Positions 54,971-62,869 of a stretch of DNA of 64,000 bases are shown here, one piece after another; the first letter of the stretch is position 1; every line of letters begins with the position of its first letter. The notes under the pieces were generated by a model that saw nothing but the letters and a program-made list of their open reading frames with translations, was not told the origin of the DNA and searched no databases. This stretch comes from an uncultured Opitutaceae bacterium (lineage in GTDB: Bacteria; Verrucomicrobiota; Verrucomicrobiia; Opitutales; Opitutaceae), in NCBI GenBank assembly GCA_951813085.1, contig OX638348.1, positions 1,683,627 to 1,747,626 on the forward strand. The letters are read 5' to 3'. The translations under genes were made by a program, and so were the position numbers.

Positions 54971-55933
54971 ATGCCTCCTATCGTCCTCCAATTCTTCACC
55001 GTTTTCCAAGCAGTCGGTCAAATCGCGTTGGTGATCATTGGAGCCGGTTGGCTCGCGCGGCGAGGCATTATACCGAAGGCAGGCGTCAAACTCCTTTCGG
55101 ATACCGTTATCCTGGTATTCCTGCCCTGCCTCATCTTTTCGAATATCGTCACCGAGTTTCATCCGGCTAGCTCGCCCGGCTGGTGGACCCTTCCTCTAGC
55201 CGCGGTTCTACTGATCCTAAGCGGCTGGGCATTGGCGACTCCCCTCCTTTTTCGAGCGGGACCCGCCAAACGCGAGCTCATGCCCATGGCCTTTCTGCAA
55301 AACGCCGCCTTCTTCGTGCTTCCCATGGGAAAGGTGATATTGGATGAAGGCTTTGAGCAATTCGCAGTCTACATATCCCTGTACCTAATCGGTAACAACC
55401 CGCTCCTCTGGCTCATCGGGAAACATTTTCTCTACAAGCGCGGACAAGGTGAACCGTTTCGGTGGAGCCAACTTCTTAGCGCCCCTATCTATGCCAATCT
55501 CGCAGCGCTTGCCCTCGTCGCCACGGATACTCGAACGTTTATTCCGGAAATACTCGTCAATACGACTTCCTTCTTAGGAGATGCGACGGTACCGATTGCA
55601 ACACTGTCCCTTGGCGCTTCGCTCGGGTCTCTGAATCTCAATTTTCGTCGCTATGTCAAAGAAGGCGCTCTCGTCATATTGCAAAAGCTCTTCTTGATGC
55701 CGCTAGTCATTTTGGGAGCCATGGCGTTCATCCCCTGGCTCTACTCAACTCCAATTCTTCTGCTGTTCTTTATACTTCAGGGGGCATCGCCACCCGCAAG
55801 CACGCTTGTCTTGCAAAGCAGTAGCTATAGCGACAATTCTGAACGAATCGGTACGATTATCGTTATGTGCTATATCGTATGCATTATTTCTATACCGATC
55901 TGGGTTACGATCGCCAAGTCAATCTACGGCTAA
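54971..55933 (+). CDS. AEC (auxin efflux carrier) family transporter
   Basis: A 320-residue membrane protein with about ten hydrophobic segments. The start is the ATG at 54971 (MPPIVLQFFTVF); a longer frame reaches 54713 but is antisense to the dehydrogenase gene. The family pattern includes LVFLPCLIFSNIVTEFHPAS in the first half, LGDATVPIATLSLGASLGSL, and LLFFILQGASPPASTLVLQS in the second half, corresponding to the two conserved crossover segments. Such carriers export organic anions such as malate or other small carboxylates. The substrate is unknown. The monooxygenase-like gene follows after 6 bases and is probably co-transcribed. Confidence 0.88.
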   Translation: MPPIVLQFFTVFQAVGQIALVIIGAGWLARRGIIPKAGVKLLSDTVILVFLPCLIFSNIVTEFHPASSPGWWTLPLAAVLLILSGWALATPLLFRAGPAKRELMPMAFLQNAAFFVLPMGKVILDEGFEQFAVYISLYLIGNNPLLWLIGKHFLYKRGQGEPFRWSQLLSAPIYANLAALALVATDTRTFIPEILVNTTSFLGDATVPIATLSLGASLGSLNLNFRRYVKEGALVILQKLFLMPLVILGAMAFIPWLYSTPILLLFFILQGASPPASTLVLQSSSYSDNSERIGTIIVMCYIVCIISIPIWVTIAKSIYG

Positions 55934-55939
55934 CAAATC

Positions 55940-56254
55940 GTGAGTAAACTCGAGGACAAAGTCGCCCTGCTCGTACGGCACCAAGCGAAGGCAGGTCAAA
56001 GGGATCGCATTCAGGAAATCTGGAAATCCTTCGTTCAACCAAAGGTAATTTCGAATACTGCGCATGAGCAGTATTTCTTTTGCTTCGACAACAATGATCC
56101 TGACGTCGTCTGCGCCTTTCAAATATTCTCCAGCAGGAAGGCGTTGCAGGACTTTCTCGCCTCTGACTGGTATCCAGATTATCTCGCCCAAGTAGGCGAG
56201 GTCATTCAGAAGGCCCCGGAAATTACTGAAGCCTCGATACAATGGAAAAAGTAG
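55940..56254 (+). CDS. Antibiotic-biosynthesis-monooxygenase (ABM)-like small protein
   Basis: A 104-residue protein of the dimeric alpha/beta-barrel type. It reads VALLVRHQAKAGQRDRIQEI followed by WKSFVQP, then HEQYFFCFDNNDPDVVCAFQ and FSSRKALQDFLAS, the ABM/quinol monooxygenase pattern: a beta strand, a helix starting G-x-R-D-x-x, and an edge helix around the F-x-S-x-x-A-L-x-x-F motif. It starts with GTG at 55940, 6 bases after the AEC transporter, so they are likely one transcript. The family mostly acts on quinols or heme-like substrates without cofactor; no substrate is known here. Confidence 0.75.
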   Translation: MSKLEDKVALLVRHQAKAGQRDRIQEIWKSFVQPKVISNTAHEQYFFCFDNNDPDVVCAFQIFSSRKALQDFLASDWYPDYLAQVGEVIQKAPEITEASIQWKK

Positions 56255-56260
56255 CCGCTT

Positions 56261-58567
56261 CTATACGACCTGGAAGCCTTCTTTGGAAATCGGCATCGTC
56301 CGTATCCGTTTTCCCGTAGCTGCATGAATGGCGTTGGTTACGGCTGCTGCCAACGGCGGAAATGCGGGTTCCCCTAATCCGGTGGGCGCATAGTCGGTCG
56401 TCATCCAGTGGATTTCAATTTTCGGCTGAGCTGGCATTCTCAGGAGCGGATAGTCATCGAAATTGGTTTGGCGTACCGCCCCTTCCTCGAATGATATCTC
56501 TTGGCCTGCAAGCGTACTCAATCCATCGATCACAGATCCTTCGACTTGGTTCTCGCCACCAGCCTTGTTAAGCAACATGCCAACGTCCGCGGCGACTACC
56601 ACTCGATCCACCCTTACTTGGTTGCCGTTCTCAACGGTTACTTCCGCTACTTCGGTGAAGTAACCCAAATGGCTAAAGTAGAAGGAAATGCCTCGACCTT
56701 GGCCGCTTTTCATGTCCTGGCCCCAGTCACCCTTTTCTGCGGCGAGCTTGGTGACATTGATCGCGCGCTCCGTATTGAATGCACGCGCCTGTCCCGGCTG
56801 AAGCCATCGCGGCTCGCCAAATTGCTCCAGCAGAAATTCGAGATGATCGCGACCCGCGGCATGGGCGAGCTCGTCAATAAAACTCTGATACACCCAGCCC
56901 AATGAACACGATCCTGGAGCCCGCCACCAACCGCAGGGAACCTGCAATGGAAGATGATGCGCTTCGATGCGAACATTCGGGATCTCAGGGCATTGAATAT
57001 TGGCTGCCCGAATATTGCCTCCTCTAACGGGACGCTTGCCATCGCCTCCCTTGGGCGTGAATACGACGGTACGATCCTGCAAGCCCGTCAACTTGCCGCT
57101 GGAGTCGATCGTTCCCTTCAAGTTGTGGAAACCACCCACGCGGTAGAAGTCGTGAGCCATATCGGATTCGCGATTCCACATCAGCTTGATTGGAACATCC
57201 ACTTGCTTCGCAATCGCTGCCGCTTCGCAAACGAAATCATTGATGAGCCGACGCCCAAAGCCTCCCCCGATTCGAAGCTGAGTAATCTCCACTGCATCTT
57301 GGTCGATCTCGAGCAAATTGGACAGCATGCCCGCAATCCCTTGAGGGGTTTGCGATGGGGCCCACAATTTCATCTTACCGTCCGTGTACCAGGCCGTGCA
57401 ATTTTGCGGCTCAAGATTCGAGTGCGAAAGAAATGGATACGTATAGTAGCCATCAACCACCTTGCTGGCGCTGGCGATCGCTCCATCCATGTCTCCCTGC
57501 TCTTCGGCAACGGGACCCGGTTTCGAGGTAAGCTCTTTAGCCTGCGCTTTCATTTCGATCCAGGACTCGTTCGAAGCAGGAGCCTTGTCCCAAGAAACCT
57601 GCAGCGCTTTCTCAGCGAGAAATGCTTCGTAAGTCGATTTGGCCAAAATAGCTACGCCTGGCATGAGCTGGCCATCCACGCTATTGCCCTTCAGGACAAA
57701 GGCGTTGACCACTCCCGGAAGGCTCTTGATTTCCTCCAAGTTCGCATGCTTCACAGCGCCTCCAAAACTCGGACACTTCACATAAACCGCATAGAGCATT
57801 CCTGGAAGCGACTGATCGATTCCGAAAAGCGGCTTGCCTGTCACGAGATCGGCATTGTCAACGCCTCCGATAAATTTCCCCAAGAGCTTGTATTCACTGC
57901 GTTCCTTTAACGTAACAGAGTCCGCATCGGGCACCGGCAGTTTGGCCGCATCGGTCGCGAGTTCCGCATAGCTCAGTCTAGCGCCACTGGACTCATTGAT
58001 CACATAGCCTTGGTCGGCTTTGCACTTCGAAGCGTCTACACTCCACTTTTGAGCGGCCGCGGAAACCAGCATGGTACGCGCCACAGCGCCTGCTTGACGA
58101 AGCGGATTCCAGTTTCTCGGGGTCGATTGAGACCCTCCTGCAGACTGGACTCCAAATCGTTCTCTATCGATTTCCGACTGCTCTACGGTCACCGACTCCC
58201 ACGGGACTTCGAGCTCTTCCGCCACGATCATCGGGAGGAACGTCTTAATGCCCTGCCCTACTTCAGGATTTTTCGCCGCGATCACTATCGAACCATCAGG
58301 CTTGATTTGAATAAACGCATTCGGCGCGAATGTAGAATGATCGCCTCCACCATGATGAGCGCCCTCCGCTCTCTGGCTACGCGAGATGGCGAAGGCGAGT
58401 ACGAGCCCACCGCCCGCTATCCCTGTCATCTTCAAGAACCGCCGCCGCGGAATGAATGATTCTTCTCGTTCGTCTTTTGACGCTTCCCGCGCCTTCTCCC
58501 GCTCGATGAATTCCGCCGGCATATCCACATCGGGTATCAAATCGTAATGATAGAGATCCTTGTTCAT
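56261..58567 (-). CDS. Xanthine dehydrogenase family molybdopterin-binding subunit (IorB-like)
   Basis: A 768-residue large subunit of a molybdenum hydroxylase, Tat-exported: [20 protein letters not shown] at about residue 40. The molybdopterin-binding stretches are visible as [20 protein letters not shown] and [20 protein letters not shown], then [20 protein letters not shown], and near the end [20 protein letters not shown] with the Glu expected near the cofactor. It resembles isoquinoline 1-oxidoreductase beta. The partner 2Fe-2S subunit gene lies just upstream and the two overlap by 4 bases (ATGA). No FAD subunit or fused cytochrome is seen, so the electron acceptor is probably a separate periplasmic cytochrome or membrane quinone route. 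Substrate unknown. Confidence 0.92.
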   Translation of the reverse strand: MNKDLYHYDLIPDVDMPAEFIEREKAREASKDEREESFIPRRRFLKMTGIAGGGLVLAFAISRSQRAEGAHHGGGDHSTFAPNAFIQIKPDGSIVIAAKNPEVGQGIKTFLPMIVAEELEVPWESVTVEQSEIDRERFGVQSAGGSQSTPRNWNPLRQAGAVARTMLVSAAAQKWSVDASKCKADQGYVINESSGARLSYAELATDAAKLPVPDADSVTLKERSEYKLLGKFIGGVDNADLVTGKPLFGIDQSLPGMLYAVYVKCPSFGGAVKHANLEEIKSLPGVVNAFVLKGNSVDGQLMPGVAILAKSTYEAFLAEKALQVSWDKAPASNESWIEMKAQAKELTSKPGPVAEEQGDMDGAIASASKVVDGYYTYPFLSHSNLEPQNCTAWYTDGKMKLWAPSQTPQGIAGMLSNLLEIDQDAVEITQLRIGGGFGRRLINDFVCEAAAIAKQVDVPIKLMWNRESDMAHDFYRVGGFHNLKGTIDSSGKLTGLQDRTVVFTPKGGDGKRPVRGGNIRAANIQCPEIPNVRIEAHHLPLQVPCGWWRAPGSCSLGWVYQSFIDELAHAAGRDHLEFLLEQFGEPRWLQPGQARAFNTERAINVTKLAAEKGDWGQDMKSGQGRGISFYFSHLGYFTEVAEVTVENGNQVRVDRVVVAADVGMLLNKAGGENQVEGSVIDGLSTLAGQEISFEEGAVRQTNFDDYPLLRMPAQPKIEIHWMTTDYAPTGLGEPAFPPLAAAVTNAIHAATGKRIRTMPISKEGFQVV

Positions 58568-59040
58568 GCGACCCCTCCTTTCTCAGCAGCGGAGTGAATC
58601 GCTTTTCGAATCCGGGTGTAGGTACCGCAACGGCAGAGATTGCCTGCCATCGCATTGTCGATATCCTCATCCGAGGGACTGGAATTCGAGCTCAGCAGCG
58701 CGGCGGCATTCATGATTTGACCCGCTTGGCAATAGCCGCACTGCGGGACATCCTCTTCCATCCAGGCTTCTTGCAGCGGATGCAGGTTCTGGCTGCTTTC
58801 AGCAAGCCCCTCGATCGTGGTAATGGCTTGGCCAACCGCCGCCGACACCGGCGTGCTGCAAGATCGTATGGCGATACCGTTCATGTGCACCGTGCAAGCG
58901 CCACAAAGGCCCTTTCCGCAGCCGAATTTCGTACCGACCATCCCGAGATGGTCACGTAATGCCCAAAGGAGCGGAGTATTCGGATCGATGCTTTCGATCG
59001 TCCGATCATCTCCATTTACATTCACTTGAATGGTTGCCAT
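58564..59040 (-). CDS. (2Fe-2S) subunit of the molybdenum hydroxylase (IorA-like)
   Basis: A 158-residue small subunit with two 2Fe-2S clusters. The plant-ferredoxin-type cluster uses Cys41, Cys46, Cys49 and Cys61 ([17 protein letters not shown]). The C-terminal helical cluster uses Cys101, Cys104, Cys136 and Cys138 (QCGYCQAG and [16 protein letters not shown]). It passes electrons from the molybdenum centre of the subunit encoded downstream, with which it overlaps by 4 bases. It carries no signal peptide itself; it would be co-exported with the Tat-tagged large subunit, as is known for other enzymes of this class. Confidence 0.94.
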   Translation of the reverse strand: MATIQVNVNGDDRTIESIDPNTPLLWALRDHLGMVGTKFGCGKGLCGACTVHMNGIAIRSCSTPVSAAVGQAITTIEGLAESSQNLHPLQEAWMEEDVPQCGYCQAGQIMNAAALLSSNSSPSDEDIDNAMAGNLCRCGTYTRIRKAIHSAAEKGGVA

Positions 59041-59245
59041 AGCGGGGTATTGGTAAAGGTTTCCAGGATTGAAAACGGGTCCGGGACGAATGTCAAAAGA
59101 GGATGCTCATCATTCGCTATAATTAACGGAATACCTCACGCCACAGAGGCTTGCCCAAAAGATTTCGCCCTGCCCTTGATGCGAATTGCGCAATTTTTCT
59201 TTAAATCAGCCCTCGAAATCGTACGTTATAGACCTAGTGGCCCTT

Positions 59246-59647
59246 TTGAAATCCATTACGCTTATCCTAGTTGTAGCTCTGGCGAACCCCATGTGCTGCT
59301 GCTTGATATTGGCGGATCCCGCCCCGGAAGCGCTCGTTGAAGCCAAGGCGGACCCGCATGCTTGCTGCAAGGCGACCGCGGAAGCTCAATCTGAATCGGC
59401 TGCCCCGCAAGGCGACCGGGATTGCATGCATGAGGAGATCAAGGTTACGCAGCAAAACGATACTCCCAATGACCTAACAGGCCTGTTCTCGGGCCTGAGT
59501 CATACTGAAGCCTATTTTCTCGATTCCGATTCGCTCGACAGCATCGAAGCTCGAGATGCGGTTTCCCTGAAAAGCCAAGGGACAAAACGAAAAACCGCGC
59601 CGCCTGGGGCCTACCGTTCCCAGGAATATTGCGTCTGCATTATTTGA
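59246..59647 (+). CDS. Small exported Cys-rich protein heading the Cus efflux operon
   Basis: From the TTG at 59246 (alternatives: GTG 59237, TTG 59186) the product has about 133 residues and a signal peptide, KSITLILVVALANPMCCCLI. The mature part is short and unstructured-looking but contains eight cysteines: a CCC triplet, a CC pair in HACCKA, one near DCMHEE, and a CVC just before the end. Histidine and methionine neighbours suggest metal binding. It precedes a TolC-CusB-CusA operon by about 145 bases. I do not recognise the family. A periplasmic copper/silver binding or sensing role is inferred from context alone. Confidence 0.6.
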   Translation: MKSITLILVVALANPMCCCLILADPAPEALVEAKADPHACCKATAEAQSESAAPQGDRDCMHEEIKVTQQNDTPNDLTGLFSGLSHTEAYFLDSDSLDSIEARDAVSLKSQGTKRKTAPPGAYRSQEYCVCII

Positions 59648-59701
59648 ACCGAAGACTTTCCGCCTAGCTCCTCACAGGGGACTTTAGGTCGAATTCGTCT
59701 C

Positions 59702-59739
59702 CGACCCCATATCGAGGTCGTTCAATCTCTTTCGAGATT
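59702..59739. promoter_or_regulatory. Two hairpins between the Cys-rich gene and the TolC gene
   Basis: A 5-bp stem CGACC/GGTCG (59702-59706 with 59716-59720) is followed by a 6-bp stem AATCTC/GAGATT (59724-59729 with 59734-59739). They lie in the 146-base gap before the efflux operon and could form a leader structure or weak terminator. T-richness downstream (TTCAATTTTAA) is limited. Confidence 0.35.
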
Positions 59740-59793
59740 ACAGGTTCAATTTTAATATGTATCCAATTATTGGATTCAACAAATGCGAAATAG

Positions 59794-61080
59794 ATGCAAA
59801 TCAAAATAATAACGCTTACCCTGCTTGGCTTCGCCTCAGCAGTTGCTCAGCCCTACTCTGATCGCGTAGATCCCGCCACGCTGCTGCTAAGCAATGGACT
59901 CATTGGCCCCTACTTGACCGAAGGATTGCAAAACAATCCACGGATTCGAGCCTTCGAATCACGCTACCAAGCCGGGCGGGCCGCCATCGAGCATTCCAAC
60001 GCATTGCCAAACCCTCGGGTTCAAATTGGGCAATTCATTGAATCGGTGCAAACGAGAACCGGGCCCCAGCGTCAAACGATCCAGCTGCAGCAGCCATTCC
60101 CACCGCCTGGAGTTTTGAACCAGAAGCGCTCCATCGCGCAAGCCAGTTCTGAAGCCCTCTGGCACGCCTACGCGCACCAGCAATTTCAGCTTATCGATGC
60201 CATCGCAGAAACCCTTTTCGAGATCGCCTTTCTTGAAAAAGCGATCAGCCTCAATCAAGAAAATGCCCGCTTGCTCCTTCAGCTCGAATCGTTAACCGAA
60301 GAGCGCGTCGCCTCCGGTGGAGAGCTCAACGATCTCGTACGGCTTCAGATTGAGAAAAAACGTCTGGAGGATACGATCGCTCGCCTGGAAAGGCGCAAAG
60401 CCGAAAGCGCCGCTCACCTAACCGCCGCGCTCGGACGCTCCTTGCCCAACGGGGATCACTCCCTAGCCTGGCAACCACCGGAACCCTTACAGTCATCGAT
60501 CGACGACTGGCTGCAAGCGCTCCCGCAACGCAATGCGCAACTAGCGATTCTAAGCGCCTTGGAAAGAAGCCGGGAAGCCCGGCTCCGCCTAGCGAAACAA
60601 GCAGGACGCCCAGAGTTCAACGTAGGGATCAACTATATCCGGACAGGCAGTCGTTCCGATCCTGATATAGTCGACAATGGCAAGGATCCCTGGGCCCTTT
60701 TCATCGGGGTATCCCTACCGATTTGGCGCAATGCGAACAACGCGCTCGCTCGCGAATCCGCCCTCGAGTCCGATGCCATCCAGTCGGAGATACAATCCCT
60801 TACGCTCGAGCTGATTGCGGATGCTCGAGCTCAATTTGCAAAGCTCGAAGATTCTCAGAAACGTATCCAGCGTTACGATACTTATCTATTGCCGCTCGCG
60901 CGCCAATCACTGGAACTGACCGAAGCGAACTACCGCACAAGCAAGTCCAGCATTCTCGATATAATCGAAAGCGAGCGAACCATCATCCAATTGGAAACAG
61001 ATTACTGGAGGGCGGCCGCGGATGCATGGATTGCCCGCTGGAAGCTCGCAACCTTATCAGGAGGCCTATGGCTAAACTAA
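59794..61080 (+). CDS. TolC-family outer membrane efflux protein (CusC/CzcC-like)
   Basis: A 428-residue outer-membrane channel protein with a signal peptide (MQIKIITLTLLGFASAVA). Long helices with the duplicated TolC pattern are visible: PRVQIGQFIESVQTRTGPQR in the first half and EFNVGINYIRTGSRSDPDIV in the second. The closing ELTEANYRTSKSSILDIIES is the typical last coiled-coil. It forms the outer-membrane exit of the tripartite pump. The stop is one base before the CusB start, so the genes are an operon. Confidence 0.9.
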   Translation: MQIKIITLTLLGFASAVAQPYSDRVDPATLLLSNGLIGPYLTEGLQNNPRIRAFESRYQAGRAAIEHSNALPNPRVQIGQFIESVQTRTGPQRQTIQLQQPFPPPGVLNQKRSIAQASSEALWHAYAHQQFQLIDAIAETLFEIAFLEKAISLNQENARLLLQLESLTEERVASGGELNDLVRLQIEKKRLEDTIARLERRKAESAAHLTAALGRSLPNGDHSLAWQPPEPLQSSIDDWLQALPQRNAQLAILSALERSREARLRLAKQAGRPEFNVGINYIRTGSRSDPDIVDNGKDPWALFIGVSLPIWRNANNALARESALESDAIQSEIQSLTLELIADARAQFAKLEDSQKRIQRYDTYLLPLARQSLELTEANYRTSKSSILDIIESERTIIQLETDYWRAAADAWIARWKLATLSGGLWLN

Positions 61081-61081
61081 A

Positions 61082-62869
61082 ATGAAAAAAACGAATAAAG
61101 CATCATCCAGATACGCGCCCTCAATTGGCGTCGCTTTGGCAGCGATCGCGCTAGCCGGTTGCGCAGGCGAAGGTCCTGGAGCGAACGAACACGCTTCTCA
61201 CCACCATAATCACGCAACTGGGAGCCCAGCGGCGCCCTCCTCATCGGAAGATACCAAGTACCAATGTTCGATGCATCCGAATATCGTTTCGGACAAAGAG
61301 GGGAAATGCCCTATCTGCGGCATGGACCTGCAAGTGGCTCAATCACTGGACCATCATTCCATTCCAGGTCGGTCTAGCGTCCAGCTGAACGAACATCAGG
61401 AGCAACTGATAAACCTAAGAACCACCCAAGTAGAAAGGCGGATCGCCAAGAAATTCATCGAGGTTCAAGGCTTGATCCAGCACGACCCCTCCAATGTCTA
61501 TACCATTTCTGCGTGGACGACCGGGCGCATCGAGCGTCTCGTCGTTAATCAAGAGGAAACCAAAGTTCAAAAGGGGGACCCGCTTTTTGAAATATATAGC
61601 CCGGAAATCTATTCCGCTCTTCAGGATTACCTGAACCTAAAAAAGAGCTCCGTATCCAACGACGCCTTGCTTTCCTCGGCGGAGTTTCGTTTCGGGCAAA
61701 TGGGGTTGCAAGCGAGCCAGCTCAAGGAAATCGTGGAAAGCGGCCAGGCACCGCGATTGGTAGAGATCCGTTCACCTGCAAGCGGTACGGTGATGGAGAA
61801 GAACATCCATGAAGGCCAGTACATCGGGGAAGGAGACGCGCTGTACACAGTGGTGGATCTCTCTGATCTCTGGCTAATTGTAGACCTGTTCGAATCTGAC
61901 CTGCCTTTCGTTACACCCGGACAACGCGTAACCGCAACGACTCCTGCTATTCCGGGAGTCGTATTCCAAGGCGCGCTGGAACTGGTCAACCATCATGTCG
62001 ACGCCAATACGCGAGCCGCTAAAGGGCGCATCGTCCTGGAAGATACCCTTTCGAACGGATCGAGCCAGGGGGAGAACCCACACAGCCATGGCTTGCTGCC
62101 GGATCTTTGGATGAGCGTCAATATTGAGAAAGACCTGGGTCCTCAATTGGTGATCCCGCGAGCCTCCCTATTCGATTCGGGCCGACGCCAATATGTATTC
62201 GTCGAGACTGAAAAAGGAATCTACAGTCCGCGCGAAGTCTCGCCAGGACCCACGATTGGCAACGAAGTAGTGATCTACGCAGGGCTAGAGGAGACGGAAC
62301 GAGTCGTGACCGACGGTCTCTTCCTCCTCGATTCTGAAAGCTTGCTAGCAGCCGCGTCCAGCGACAATCACGACACGGCCCCTGCGGCAGTGGCATCAGG
62401 TATCCCTCCGTCGGCTCTGTCGATGATCGATCAATTCTGGATTCGCTATCACGCGCTGAGCGATGCTCTGGAAACGGATCAGGTCGCACCGGCTCAAGCC
62501 CTTCTTCAAGGCATTCGAAGCGATGCTATGACTCTCCAGTCTCCTGAAAATCTCCCAAAAGAAAGCGCTGAACTCTATCGACGCCAGCTCAAGGCGATCG
62601 AACGTCTCAGCAGCGAGCCAGCGGACTTCAGCTCAATCGCCGAAGCGAGACGCTTTTTCGGTCAATTGAGCGGAGCGATTATCGATTGGACACGAATCGC
62701 TCCCGAAACCATTCGAACGGATCTGGTCATCGCAAGCTGCCCGATGTGGACGGACTCCCCCAACCAATGGATACAAGCCGGCGAATCGCTTGAAAATCCC
62801 TTCATGGGCGCATCGATGCTGCAATGCGGGGCCATTGACGAGCGCTTGGACGCTTTGAACGCAAGATGA
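61082..62869 (+). CDS. CusB-like efflux RND periplasmic adaptor with metal-binding domain and DUF3347
   Basis: A 595-residue adaptor lipoprotein (lipobox LAGC, Cys27). Residues 40-45 are a His-rich stretch. A heavy-metal-binding domain follows: YQCSMHPNIVSDKEGKCPIC then GMDLQ with Cys62, Cys76 and Cys79. The membrane-fusion core reads VYTISAWTTGRIERLVVNQE, then RSPASGTVMEKNIHEGQYIG and LWLIVDLFESDLPFVTPGQ. The C-terminal extension (about 440-595) is a DUF3347 domain ending in ASCPMWTDSPNQWIQ and GASMLQCGAID. It passes Cu(I) or Ag(I) to the pump. Its TGA overlaps the CusA ATG. Confidence 0.93.
   Translation: MKKTNKASSRYAPSIGVALAAIALAGCAGEGPGANEHASHHHNHATGSPAAPSSSEDTKYQCSMHPNIVSDKEGKCPICGMDLQVAQSLDHHSIPGRSSVQLNEHQEQLINLRTTQVERRIAKKFIEVQGLIQHDPSNVYTISAWTTGRIERLVVNQEETKVQKGDPLFEIYSPEIYSALQDYLNLKKSSVSNDALLSSAEFRFGQMGLQASQLKEIVESGQAPRLVEIRSPASGTVMEKNIHEGQYIGEGDALYTVVDLSDLWLIVDLFESDLPFVTPGQRVTATTPAIPGVVFQGALELVNHHVDANTRAAKGRIVLEDTLSNGSSQGENPHSHGLLPDLWMSVNIEKDLGPQLVIPRASLFDSGRRQYVFVETEKGIYSPREVSPGPTIGNEVVIYAGLEETERVVTDGLFLLDSESLLAAASSDNHDTAPAAVASGIPPSALSMIDQFWIRYHALSDALETDQVAPAQALLQGIRSDAMTLQSPENLPKESAELYRRQLKAIERLSSEPADFSSIAEARRFFGQLSGAIIDWTRIAPETIRTDLVIASCPMWTDSPNQWIQAGESLENPFMGASMLQCGAIDERLDALNAR

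Noticed and set aside
56954..57910. A 318-codon open frame on the plus strand
   Set aside because: It is fully antisense to the molybdopterin subunit, whose motifs and Tat signal are unmistakable; the antisense product has no family pattern.
59041..59185. A small gene between the molybdenum hydroxylase and the Cys-rich protein
   Set aside because: Only short frames without coding character; more likely a divergent promoter region.
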